NCBI GenBank assembly: GCA_009841225.1
Contig: VXMF01000014.1
Coordinates: 44,143-108,142 of the forward strand
Length of the DNA stretch: 64,000 nucleotides
Direction: 5' to 3'
From: Terriglobia bacterium
Lineage (GTDB): Bacteria > Acidobacteriota > Terriglobia > Bryobacterales > UBA6623
In this document: piece after piece, positions 36,612 through 44,346 of the stretch
Layout: every line of letters starts with the position of its first letter
Position numbering within the stretch: the first letter of the stretch is position 1
The notes under the pieces: model-generated
Databases searched by the model: none
Seen by the model: only the letters and a program-made list of their open reading frames with translations
Told to the model about the DNA's origin: nothing
Translations under genes and position numbers: made by a program

Positions 36612-37061
36612 TTGAAACGTCGGTTCAAGATCAAAGCCGGTCGGCCGAGCTTCATCCGGCGCGCCTTCGGTGGGATCGGAGCTATCGCTAACCTGCTTTT
36701 GGGGCTCTACTTGTGCGCCCTCGGCACCTTAGGTCTTGTCGTCGGCGGCGATATGTACTTTCCCTTGGTGCCGGTTTCGCCAGAGGACGCGGCCGTGGCG
36801 CTGCTCTTGCTCGGCTTGTTCGCCGTTGTCGCTTCGGTGCTTGCCGTGTCCGACGGCAGGCTCAAACGAATTCCCCTGCTGGTCTGGGCCTTAGTGCTGT
36901 TCTTGGGATTGACGGCAGCGGTTTTCCGCGGCGACTATCGCTTTGATGGCATAGAGGCCTTCAAGACTCATGGCTGGATGCTTCTAGGTTCGTTCGTGTT
37001 GCTTTGTGCCAGTTGGGTGCGCTTCAAGACGCCGCCGCCGCCGAATCGCCCGTCGTACTAG
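36612..37061 (+). CDS. Small membrane protein of unknown function
   Basis: A 149-residue protein with a basic N-terminus (M-K-R-R-F-K-I-K-A-G-R) and about four membrane helices, at roughly residues 22-45, 58-78, 88-104 and 122-140. It ends in a proline-rich tail. I do not recognise a family. The start is TTG 36612, supported by a basic start-transfer region and a -10 hexamer six bases upstream; no ATG suits the frame. It is divergent from nagA and precedes an unrelated unknown gene by about 100 bases. Confidence 0.6.
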   Translation: MKRRFKIKAGRPSFIRRAFGGIGAIANLLLGLYLCALGTLGLVVGGDMYFPLVPVSPEDAAVALLLLGLFAVVASVLAVSDGRLKRIPLLVWALVLFLGLTAAVFRGDYRFDGIEAFKTHGWMLLGSFVLLCASWVRFKTPPPPNRPSY

Positions 37062-37165
37062 GCGCCGTGCCGGGCGCTGGGCATGCGGCGGTCTCAATCT
37101 GGCGAGCGTACGGAATGCTGCCGCTCGGCCCGCGGTTGCCGCATAATGGCGGAAGGTAGTGTGCG

Positions 37166-38320
37166 ATGGATGTGTTCGACCAAGTCAGGGATGCCCTCGC
37201 ATCCGGAGATGTCGAGGCCGGGTTTGAGCTAGCGATCGACCGCTTCCGGAAGGAGCAGTCGTACCCGATGATCTTCGAAGCGCGCTTGATGCAGAAGCGG
37301 CACGCGCTGGGCATGCCGCTGATTCAAACCGAGCCTTGGAACAATCTCGGCGAGGACTGCCAAGCCGCCTACGAGAGCGCCACGGTGGAAGCCGCCCGCG
37401 AGGTGGGAACGCTCTTCCTTAACGATGGCGAGATCGGGCGAGCTTGGCCGTACTTCCGTGCTGTCGGGGAGAGGGATCTCATTCGCCGTGCCATCGAGCA
37501 GTGTGACGATTCGGTGACCGGCGAGGCCTTGGACGGCATCATCGAGGTTGCCTATCACGAGCAGGTCAATCCAAAGAAGGGCTTCGAACTGATCCTCAAG
37601 CATTACGGCACTTGCCGCGCCATCACCAACTTCTCGCAGTATCCCGTCGAGGAGGGCAGGGCGGACTGCGCGGAACTGCTGGCCGAGAACGTGCACTCCG
37701 AACTGCTGGTGAACGTCAAGTACGCCGTGGAGCAGAAAGAGGGCCAGGCCCCGGAAGGCGACGACCTTGGAGCCATCGTGGAGGGCCGCGGCTGGCTCTT
37801 CGAGGGCAATGCGTACTACTTGGACACCTCGCATGTTTCGTCGCTGGTGCAGATGGCGCCTGCGATTGACCGCGAGCGCACGCTGGAACTGCTGCTGGGC
37901 ATGGCGCGCTACGGAAGCCAGCTCAGCGAGATGTACCAGTTCCCGGGCAATCCGCCATTCGAGAACGTCTTTGAGGACTACAGCGTTTACATCAGTACGG
38001 TCCTGCGACGCAATGTCGAGACCGGGTTGGAGCACTTCCGGCGCAAGATCGAGACTTGCGATCCCAACATCGCCGGCACGACGCCCGCGCAAGTGCTGGT
38101 CAACCTGCTCGTGCGCTTGGATCGTCCGGGAGAGGCTGCCGATGTGGCGGTGGAACACCTCTCAGAAGCCGATCCTCAGTTCCTCACCTGCCCCAACGCC
38201 CTGCAACTTTGCCAGATGGCGCAGGACTACGAGCGGCTGGCCGATGTGGCGCGCAAGCGCCGCGACCTGTTGAGCTTCGCTGCGGCGACCATGCAGGCGG
38301 AGACTCGGGCGGCGGCTTGA
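37166..38320 (+). CDS. Unrecognised 384-residue soluble protein next to glcD
   Basis: An acidic, helical, cytoplasmic-looking protein without signal peptide or membrane segments. The helix-pair rhythm (for example A-R-E-V-G-T-L-F-L-N-D-G-E-I-G-R-A-W-P-Y near 75, and late L-L-V-R-L-D-R-P-G-E-A-A-D-V-A) resembles TPR/SEL1-type repeats but is too diverged to assign. Histidines and cysteines recur around N-F-S-Q-Y-P-V-E-E-G-R-A-D-C and S-H-V-S-S-L. The start ATG 37166 has GGAAGG 8-13 bases upstream. The FAD-linked oxidase gene starts 21 bases after its stop, so the two are probably an operon. Confidence 0.7.
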   Translation: MDVFDQVRDALASGDVEAGFELAIDRFRKEQSYPMIFEARLMQKRHALGMPLIQTEPWNNLGEDCQAAYESATVEAAREVGTLFLNDGEIGRAWPYFRAVGERDLIRRAIEQCDDSVTGEALDGIIEVAYHEQVNPKKGFELILKHYGTCRAITNFSQYPVEEGRADCAELLAENVHSELLVNVKYAVEQKEGQAPEGDDLGAIVEGRGWLFEGNAYYLDTSHVSSLVQMAPAIDRERTLELLLGMARYGSQLSEMYQFPGNPPFENVFEDYSVYISTVLRRNVETGLEHFRRKIETCDPNIAGTTPAQVLVNLLVRLDRPGEAADVAVEHLSEADPQFLTCPNALQLCQMAQDYERLADVARKRRDLLSFAAATMQAETRAAA

Positions 38321-38341
38321 CGCTTCGACTACCATAGGATC

Positions 38342-39775
38342 GTGCTGGCTGAATCAGCCCTGCGCTCCTTGGAGCTAGCCGTTGGCGAGCGCGCCGTCTT
38401 GCACCGGGACCAAGACCTGCTGCTTTACGAGTACGACGGCAGCATCGATAAGGGCCGTCCGGAATGCGTGGTCTTTCCTCGGCGCACCGAAGAGGTCGTT
38501 GAGATCGTGCGCATCGCGGCCGAATACGACCTCCCCATCGTGGGGCGAGGAGCCGGCACCGGACTGAGCGGAGGAGTGATCCCGACCCGGGGCGGGATCA
38601 TGATCGGTTTTGCGCGCATGAACAAGATTCTCGAGATCGATCTCGAGAACGAGTGCGCCGTGGTCCAGCCCGGCGTTGTGAACTTGGACATCACGCGCGC
38701 CGTGCAGGGCCACGGGTACTATTACGCGCCCGATCCTTCGTCGCAGAAGGCATGCACGATCGGCGGCAATGTTGCCGAGAATGCGGGCGGTCCACACACG
38801 TTGATCTACGGCGTGACCACCAATCACGTATTGGGCATAGAGGCTGTCCTGCCTGACGGTACTGTGGTGCAAGTCGGTGGAAAGGAGCAGGACCTGCCGG
38901 GCTACGACATCACAGGTTTACTCACCGGTTCCGAGGGAACGATGGCTCTGGTTACCAAGGTCATCGTCAGACTGATGCGCGCCAGCGAGGCGGTGGAGAC
39001 GCTGCTGGCCATATACGACCGAGCGGACGATGCTGCCGATACGGTGGCCGAGCTCACTGCTCGAGCCGTCACGCCGGCGGCGGTGGAAATGATGGACGGC
39101 GTCATGCTCCGCATGGTCGAGGAAGCGACTCACGCGGGGTTTCCCATGGACGCCGAAGCGGTGCTACTGATCGAGCTCGAGGGCGTGCGTGAGGGCGTCG
39201 CCGAACAACTGGAGCTAGTCAACTCGGTTTGCTTGGAGACCGGTGCGCGCGAGGTGCGCGTGGCGAAGAGTCCCGAAGAGCGGGCCTTGCTCTGGAAGGG
39301 CCGCAAGAACGCGTTCGGAGCGGTCGGGAGGGTGAGCCCTACCTATTACGTGCAGGACGGCGTCGTTCCCCGTACGCGTATCGCCGATACGCTGCGGCAC
39401 ATCCACCAAGTTTCAGAGAAATACGGCCTGACGATCAGCAACATCTTCCACGCCGGGGATGGCAACATGCACCCCATCATCCTGTTTGACCCCCGCAGCG
39501 AGGACGAGACCAAGCGCACTCGCGCGGCAGGAGAGGAGATCCTCAAGTTCTGCATCGAAGTGGGCGGAGCGATCACGGGGGAGCATGGCGTAGGCATGGA
39601 GAAGAACGAACTGATGCCGCTTCTATTCGCCGAGGACAGCTTGGACCAGATGGAGCGGCTGATGCGCATCTTCAATCCGGACGGCCGCCTGAACCCCGGC
39701 AAGATCTTGCCAACGGGCAAGGGCTGCCTGGAGATCCGTCCGCCTGCCGCACCCCACAAAGCGGTCGTCTGGTAG
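38342..39775 (+). CDS. glcD: FAD-linked oxidase, glycolate oxidase GlcD type
   Basis: A 477-residue VAO/PCMH-family flavoprotein. The FAD domain carries P-I-V-G-R-G-A-G-T-G-L-S-G-G near 68 and I-G-G-N-V-A-E-N-A-G-G-P near 140. The C-terminal half has H-A-G-D-G-N-M-H-P near 375 and T-G-E-H-G-V-G near 418, with the final G-R-L-N-P-G-K. GlcD oxidises glycolate or a related D-2-hydroxy acid. The iron-sulfur partner GlcF and subunit GlcE are not adjacent, so it may be a stand-alone D-lactate/glycolate dehydrogenase-like enzyme. GTG 38342 is the likely start. Confidence 0.88.
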   Translation: MLAESALRSLELAVGERAVLHRDQDLLLYEYDGSIDKGRPECVVFPRRTEEVVEIVRIAAEYDLPIVGRGAGTGLSGGVIPTRGGIMIGFARMNKILEIDLENECAVVQPGVVNLDITRAVQGHGYYYAPDPSSQKACTIGGNVAENAGGPHTLIYGVTTNHVLGIEAVLPDGTVVQVGGKEQDLPGYDITGLLTGSEGTMALVTKVIVRLMRASEAVETLLAIYDRADDAADTVAELTARAVTPAAVEMMDGVMLRMVEEATHAGFPMDAEAVLLIELEGVREGVAEQLELVNSVCLETGAREVRVAKSPEERALLWKGRKNAFGAVGRVSPTYYVQDGVVPRTRIADTLRHIHQVSEKYGLTISNIFHAGDGNMHPIILFDPRSEDETKRTRAAGEEILKFCIEVGGAITGEHGVGMEKNELMPLLFAEDSLDQMERLMRIFNPDGRLNPGKILPTGKGCLEIRPPAAPHKAVVW

Positions 39776-39823
39776 CGCTCGCGTGCTGCGCCGCGTTCGC
39801 GCTTCTGCTAGCATCTGCCTGTC

Positions 39824-41440
39824 ATGCGCTGGCTAGTCGCTCTTGTCTTGCTCGGCACCGGGTGTGTCGGCGATGCGCCTGACGCAGGCTCGATCACGCC
39901 CGATGACATTGCGCCGCATGTGCGGTTCCTCTCCCATGACCTGTTGGAAGGGCGCGGAGTGGGTGGGCGCGGCGAGCAATTGACAATCGAATATCTGGCC
40001 GCCCAGCTGGAATTGGCGGGTGCGGAACCGGCGGGCGAGAGCGGCACCTACTTCCAGACCGTTCCGTTGGTTGAAATCAAGACCCAGAGCAGCTCCAGCG
40101 TGCGCTTGGCCGGGCGCGAATTAGAGCCGTTGACCGAGTATGTCGGCAACAACGAACGGCAGACCGGCAGGGAAGTGCTCGATGCCGACGTGGTCTTCGT
40201 CGGGCACGGCATCACAGCGCCGGAGTTCGAATGGGACGATTTCAAGGGGGTCGATGTCAGCGGCAAGCTCCTGGTGCTCTTCACGAACGAGCCGCCGTCG
40301 GAAGACGACGCCTTCTTTGGCGGCAAGGCGCTCACTTACTACGGGCGTTGGACGTTCAAGTTCGAGGAGGCCGCCCGGCGCGGGGCTGCGGGTGTGCTCA
40401 TCGTCCACACCGACGAGACCGCAGGCTATCCCTGGGAGGTCGTGCGAAATTCGTGGAGCGGCGGCCAGCCCTACGTCGAGGCCAAGCCAGGCGAGCCCAA
40501 GTTGGCGCTGGCCGGCTGGATTTCGTCGGAAGCGGCCCAGAGCCTGTTCCGGTCATCCCCGGCCACCAGGGACATGACACTTGGCGGATTGCTCGATGCC
40601 GCCAACCGAAAGGACTTCACGCCCATCGAACTCGGAGTACGGGCCCAGGTGGACCTGCGGAGCTCCGTCGTGCCGATTCAGACCCGCAACGTCTTGGCGA
40701 GCTTTCCGGGGAGCGATCCGGCTCTGGCAGACGAGGCGGTGCTCTATACGGCTCACTGGGATCACATGGGCATGCATGGGGAAGGGGACGACCGCATCTA
40801 CAACGGGGCTGTGGACAACGCTACCGGCTGTGCGGTGTTGCTGAGCATCGCCCAAGCGTTCAGGGACGTGGGGTCCCCGCCGGCTCGCAGGATCCTGTTC
40901 GCGTTCGTCGGAGCAGAGGAGAGCGGACTGCTGGGATCGGCATACTATGCCGCCAACCCGGCGGTGGCAATGGGCAAGACTGCCGTCAACCTCAACTACG
41001 ACGGCCTGTACCCTTTCGGCAAGACTAGCGATCTGTCGCTGCCCGGGTATGAGCGCACGAGCCTGAGCCCGACCGTGGAGGCTCTAGCGGCCGAGTTTGG
41101 TTTCTCCCTGACGCCCGACGCGCACCCCGAACAGGGCTACTACTACCGCTCGGACCAGTTCAGCCTGGCCAAGCACGGTGTGCCCGCATTCTCGATCAAG
41201 AGCGGTTCCAAATATCCGGGTCGGCCGGGCGGGTGGGGCGACGAGAAGGTCGCTCAGTATCGCGAGAGCCACTATCACCAGCCTTCGGACGAGTTTCGAG
41301 AGGACTGGGACTTCGCCGGAATCGCGGATCTGGCACACTTTGGGTTCGAGTTGGGCAGGATCGTCGCGGACCAGCCGGACCTTCCAACGTGGAAGCAAGG
41401 GGACGAGTTCCTAGCGGCGCGCGAACGTTCGTGGGAGTGA
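39824..41440 (+). CDS. M28 family metallopeptidase, probable lipoprotein
   Basis: A 538-residue exported zinc peptidase. The N-terminus L-V-L-L-G-T-G-C suggests a lipoprotein signal with C14, though glycine at -3 is atypical. A PA-type insert lies about residues 110-250. The M28 core has A-H-W-D-H-M-G (zinc H and base region), N-G-A-V-D-N-A-T-G (bridging D), A-E-E-S-G-L-L-G-S (catalytic glutamate pair) and N-Y-D-G. It should release N-terminal amino acids from peptides in the periplasm or on the surface. TAGCAT (39809-39814) lies 9 bases before ATG. Confidence 0.9.
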   Translation: MRWLVALVLLGTGCVGDAPDAGSITPDDIAPHVRFLSHDLLEGRGVGGRGEQLTIEYLAAQLELAGAEPAGESGTYFQTVPLVEIKTQSSSSVRLAGRELEPLTEYVGNNERQTGREVLDADVVFVGHGITAPEFEWDDFKGVDVSGKLLVLFTNEPPSEDDAFFGGKALTYYGRWTFKFEEAARRGAAGVLIVHTDETAGYPWEVVRNSWSGGQPYVEAKPGEPKLALAGWISSEAAQSLFRSSPATRDMTLGGLLDAANRKDFTPIELGVRAQVDLRSSVVPIQTRNVLASFPGSDPALADEAVLYTAHWDHMGMHGEGDDRIYNGAVDNATGCAVLLSIAQAFRDVGSPPARRILFAFVGAEESGLLGSAYYAANPAVAMGKTAVNLNYDGLYPFGKTSDLSLPGYERTSLSPTVEALAAEFGFSLTPDAHPEQGYYYRSDQFSLAKHGVPAFSIKSGSKYPGRPGGWGDEKVAQYRESHYHQPSDEFREDWDFAGIADLAHFGFELGRIVADQPDLPTWKQGDEFLAARERSWE

Positions 41441-41575
41441 GCTGAGCGCTTCGGCAGGGCTGGTTGGCGCATTCCGCACCGCAGCACCTGTCCGGGTGTG
41501 CGGCCTGATCGACGGGAACTCACCGTGGGTGCCCCAGCGGATTTGCCATGGGGGAGCGTCTGTTCGCTCTTTCGA

Positions 41576-41581
41576 TATAAT
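41576..41581 (+). promoter_or_regulatory. -10 element of the cytochrome c gene
   Basis: TATAAT in the context TTCGATATAATCC, about 60 bases before the gene, with no clear -35 at 16-18 bp. The context closely resembles TTCGGATATAATCC before the tautomerase gene at 57714. Shine-Dalgarno AGGAG is at 41632-41636. Confidence 0.45.
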
Positions 41582-41643
41582 CCTACGAAGGCAGACGGCC
41601 CGTGATCTCGCCGCTGCAATCACTCGACCACAGGAGATGACGA

Positions 41644-42069
41644 ATGAAGAAGATTTGGATCGCTGCCATCCTTGCTTGCGCAGTTGCTGGCGCCGTCTAC
41701 GCCAACAGCGACGGGGCTCATGAGTACAAGAAGACCGCGTCTGTCCACGACTTGATGGAGTACATGGTCAAGCCGGCCATGGCCAAGATCAAGGAGTACC
41801 GCGAAGCCGGCGGACCAGCCGACAAGGAGCAGTGGCAGAAGGCGTACGGTGCCATCACCATGGTGACAGAGGCCAGTCAGCTGGTACTGATGGACGGGCG
41901 TGTCAAGGATGACGCATGGAGCGATGGCGCGAAGCAGGTCATCGATGCGGCCCAAGGCGCCATGATGGGGGCTTATCGCATGGACGCCGATGGCTACAAC
42001 AAGGGCCTGAAGGCAATGTCAGCTGGGTGCAAGACCTGCCACGACGTCCATAAGAAGAAGGAAGAGTAG
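41644..42069 (+). CDS. Class II-type c-type cytochrome
   Basis: A 141-residue exported protein with a signal peptide (residues 1-20) and a single haem site C-K-T-C-H (129-133) very near the C-terminus, the position seen in class II cytochromes (c' type four-helix bundles). The predicted helices fit a four-helix bundle. It should carry electrons in the periplasm. The start is clear: AGGAG (41632-41636) is seven bases upstream. A consensus -10 lies further upstream, so this is a stand-alone transcription unit facing the ferredoxin gene. Confidence 0.85.
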   Translation: MKKIWIAAILACAVAGAVYANSDGAHEYKKTASVHDLMEYMVKPAMAKIKEYREAGGPADKEQWQKAYGAITMVTEASQLVLMDGRVKDDAWSDGAKQVIDAAQGAMMGAYRMDADGYNKGLKAMSAGCKTCHDVHKKKEE

Positions 42070-42072
42070 TCC

Positions 42073-42114
42073 GGCGGGCGACCGTGACTGCGGGCGCTAA
42101 TCTGCCCGCCCGCC
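42073..42114. terminator. GC-rich hairpin between the convergent cytochrome and ferredoxin genes
   Basis: GGCGGGC (42073-42079) pairs with GCCCGCC (42108-42114), and inside it GCGGGC (42090-42095) pairs with GCCCGC (42104-42109), giving alternative stems. Being between two converging stops, it is a good candidate bidirectional terminator. Confidence 0.5.
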
Positions 42115-42157
42115 TCAAATACCCGGCACCGGCGCCAAGCAGGTCCGGGAGAGCCGT

Positions 42158-42415
42158 CTACTCGTAGTAGGCAGCGTTGCGCTCGGTGAAATCGATCCAC
42201 TCGTCGGGAAGATCCTCTTCCGCAAAGATCGCCGAAACAGGGCAGACCGGTACGCACGCGCCACAGTCGATGCACTCCTCGGGATCGATGTAAAGCATCT
42301 CTTCTGTCTCGAAATCGTCTTCATCCGCCTTCGGGTGGATGCAGTCGACAGGACAAGCGTCTACGCACGCAGTGTCCTTGGTACCGATGCACGGTTCCGC
42401 GATGATATAGGCCAT
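42158..42415 (-). CDS. 7Fe ferredoxin ([3Fe-4S][4Fe-4S])
   Basis: An 85-residue ferredoxin. Cysteines at 9, 17, 21 and 25 and at 48, 51, 54 and 58 follow the 7Fe pattern of Azotobacter FdI. C9, C17 and C58 fit the 3Fe-4S cluster. C21, C48, C51 and C54 fit the 4Fe-4S cluster, and C25 is the free cysteine. It carries low-potential electrons in the cytoplasm; the partner is unknown. The start is confirmed by a very strong AGAGGGG six bases upstream. Only the short acidic linker between the two halves is unusual. Confidence 0.93.
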   Translation of the reverse strand: MAYIIAEPCIGTKDTACVDACPVDCIHPKADEDDFETEEMLYIDPEECIDCGACVPVCPVSAIFAEEDLPDEWIDFTERNAAYYE

Positions 42416-42575
42416 TGTTTACCCCTCTCCCCTACAGACTCCAACACCTGCTGACTTGGCAGCCGTTGCCGTTCGAGGTCGGTAGCTTCGGCTGCAACGA
42501 ACGAGTCTAGCACAACGCAATTAGCCTGCCGGAGCACAAGCTCGCCCTTCCTTGAGAGTATCATGAAGTGTGTCC

Positions 42576-42890
42576 ATGACACGCCGTTGGATCGCCCTGC
42601 TGGCGTTGGTAGCGCCCGCTGCCGCGCAACGCCGGGACGGTGGTTTCCGCCGGAGCCCCCAGATCCCGGAGACCTTACCGGACGGCCGCTCGCGCAGGCT
42701 GATCACGCTCAAGAAGGATGCCGACAAGTCCAGAGAGGACATGGCCCGGGTCGTGGAGCTGGCAACCGAGCTCCATGGCGAGATCGAGAAGAACGAGTTC
42801 CACACTGTCGATCTGGGCAGCGTGCGCAAGGCCGAGGAAATCCTGAAGCTGGTCAGGCGGGTCAAGGCGCGTCTGAGCCGCCAGCAGTAG
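42576..42890 (+). CDS. Small exported protein of unknown function
   Basis: A ~104-residue protein with a signal peptide (M-T-R-R-W-I-A-L-L-A-L-V-A-P-A-A-A) and a basic, helical mature part (repeated K/R-rich heptads such as E-E-I-L-K-L-V-R-R-V). I do not recognise a family. The frame also allows GTG 42570, five bases after TATCAT (42559-42564). It stands between the ferredoxin and the convergent DUF1501 gene, with no clear partner. Confidence 0.55.
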   Translation: MTRRWIALLALVAPAAAQRRDGGFRRSPQIPETLPDGRSRRLITLKKDADKSREDMARVVELATELHGEIEKNEFHTVDLGSVRKAEEILKLVRRVKARLSRQQ

Positions 42891-42945
42891 CGACGCCTTG
42901 TCGCCGCCGGGACCGGAAACCGGTCTAGCCGCGGGTTGCCCACGC

Positions 42946-44343
42946 CTACGCGAGGAGCTTCTGTGCTACATCGCCGGCCACGTCCGTGAGGCGGAAGTCC
43001 CGCCCTTGGAAGCGGTAGGTCAGCCTCGTGTGGTCGAATCCCAACAGGTTCAGGATGGTGGCGTGCAGGTCATGCACGTGTACCCTGTCCTCCACCACGT
43101 TAAAGCCCAGTTCGTCGCTCTTGCCGATCGTGATGCCGGGTCTGATGCCGCCCCCGGCCATCCACATCGTGAAGGCGTTGGGATGGTGGTCGCGACCATC
43201 GTCCGTGCCGCCCTGCACCATCGGTGTGCGGCCGAACTCGCCGCCCCACAGCACTAGCGTATCTTCCAGTAGGCCACGCTGCTTGAGGTCGCTTACCAAG
43301 GCGGCGCTGGCCCTGTCGGTATCCCGGCAGTTCTTTTTCAGACCAGAGATGAGGGACCCGTGCTGGTCCCACGACTCGTGGAACAATTCCACGAAGCGTA
43401 CGCCACGTTCGACCAGCCTGCGCGCCAGGACGCAGTTGTTGGCAAAGGATGGACGTCCCGGCTCGGCCCCATACATGTCGAGCACGTGCTGGGGCTCCTG
43501 GGAAATGTCCATCAGCTCCGGCGTGCTCGCCTGCATGCGGTAGGCCATCTCGAAGGAACTGATCCGGGTCTCGATTTCAGGGTCGCCGACTTCTTGCAAG
43601 CGCATGCCGTTCAGGCTTCCGAGCGCGTCCAGCGAGTCGCGCTGGAGCCGGCGGTCGACGCCGGCCGGGTTGGACAGATACAACACCGGGTCGCCGCTGG
43701 TGCGGAACTGCACCCCTTGGTACATGGACGGAAGGAAGCCGCTGCCCCAGTTGGAGTTGCCGCCGCTAGGGCCCTTCTGGCCTGAACTGAAGACCACGAA
43801 TCCCGGCAGGTCGCGGGATTCGCTGCCCAGCCCGTACAGCGTCCACGCCCCCATCGACGGCCGCCCGAACTGCTGCGTTCCGGTGCTCATCATCACTTGG
43901 GCCGGGGCGTGGTTGAACGCATCGGTCACCAAGGACTTCACGATGGCGATGTCGTCGGCGATCGCCGCGGTATGCGGGATCAGTTCGGACAGCTCCGCGC
44001 CGCTCTCGCCGTGCCGGGCGAACTTGAACTTCGGCCCGAGCAGCGTCGAGTTCGGGTCGATAAAGGCCGCGCGGTAGCCCTCCAGCAGGTTCGCCGGCGG
44101 CAGCGTGCCCTCGTGCTTGGCCAGTTCCGGCTTGTTGTCGAACAGTTCGAGGTGGCTCGGACCGCCCCCCATGAACAGGAAGATCACGTTCTTGGCGGTC
44201 GGGGCGTGGTGCGGCTGCTTCGGCGCCAGCGGGTCCGCGGCCTGCAGCATGTCGCGCAACGCGACGGCGCCCAGCCCGACGCCACACTGCTGCAGGAACC
44301 AACGCCTCGCCAGCGGGCTAGAGGTGGCATGCGAGCGCGACAT
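42946..44343 (-). CDS. DUF1501 family protein, second copy
   Basis: A 465-residue paralogue of the DUF1501 protein at 162-1568, with the same landmarks: [18 protein letters not shown] near 52, E-F-G-R-T-P-M-V and G-R-D-H-H-P near 378. The N-terminus has an R-R (13-14) followed by a hydrophobic stretch, so Tat export is likely. It starts three bases after the stop of the upstream DUF1549/DUF1553 gene, forming a two-gene operon of unknown enzymatic function. Confidence 0.9.
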   Translation of the reverse strand: MSRSHATSSPLARRWFLQQCGVGLGAVALRDMLQAADPLAPKQPHHAPTAKNVIFLFMGGGPSHLELFDNKPELAKHEGTLPPANLLEGYRAAFIDPNSTLLGPKFKFARHGESGAELSELIPHTAAIADDIAIVKSLVTDAFNHAPAQVMMSTGTQQFGRPSMGAWTLYGLGSESRDLPGFVVFSSGQKGPSGGNSNWGSGFLPSMYQGVQFRTSGDPVLYLSNPAGVDRRLQRDSLDALGSLNGMRLQEVGDPEIETRISSFEMAYRMQASTPELMDISQEPQHVLDMYGAEPGRPSFANNCVLARRLVERGVRFVELFHESWDQHGSLISGLKKNCRDTDRASAALVSDLKQRGLLEDTLVLWGGEFGRTPMVQGGTDDGRDHHPNAFTMWMAGGGIRPGITIGKSDELGFNVVEDRVHVHDLHATILNLLGFDHTRLTYRFQGRDFRLTDVAGDVAQKLLA

Positions 44344-44346
44344 ATG

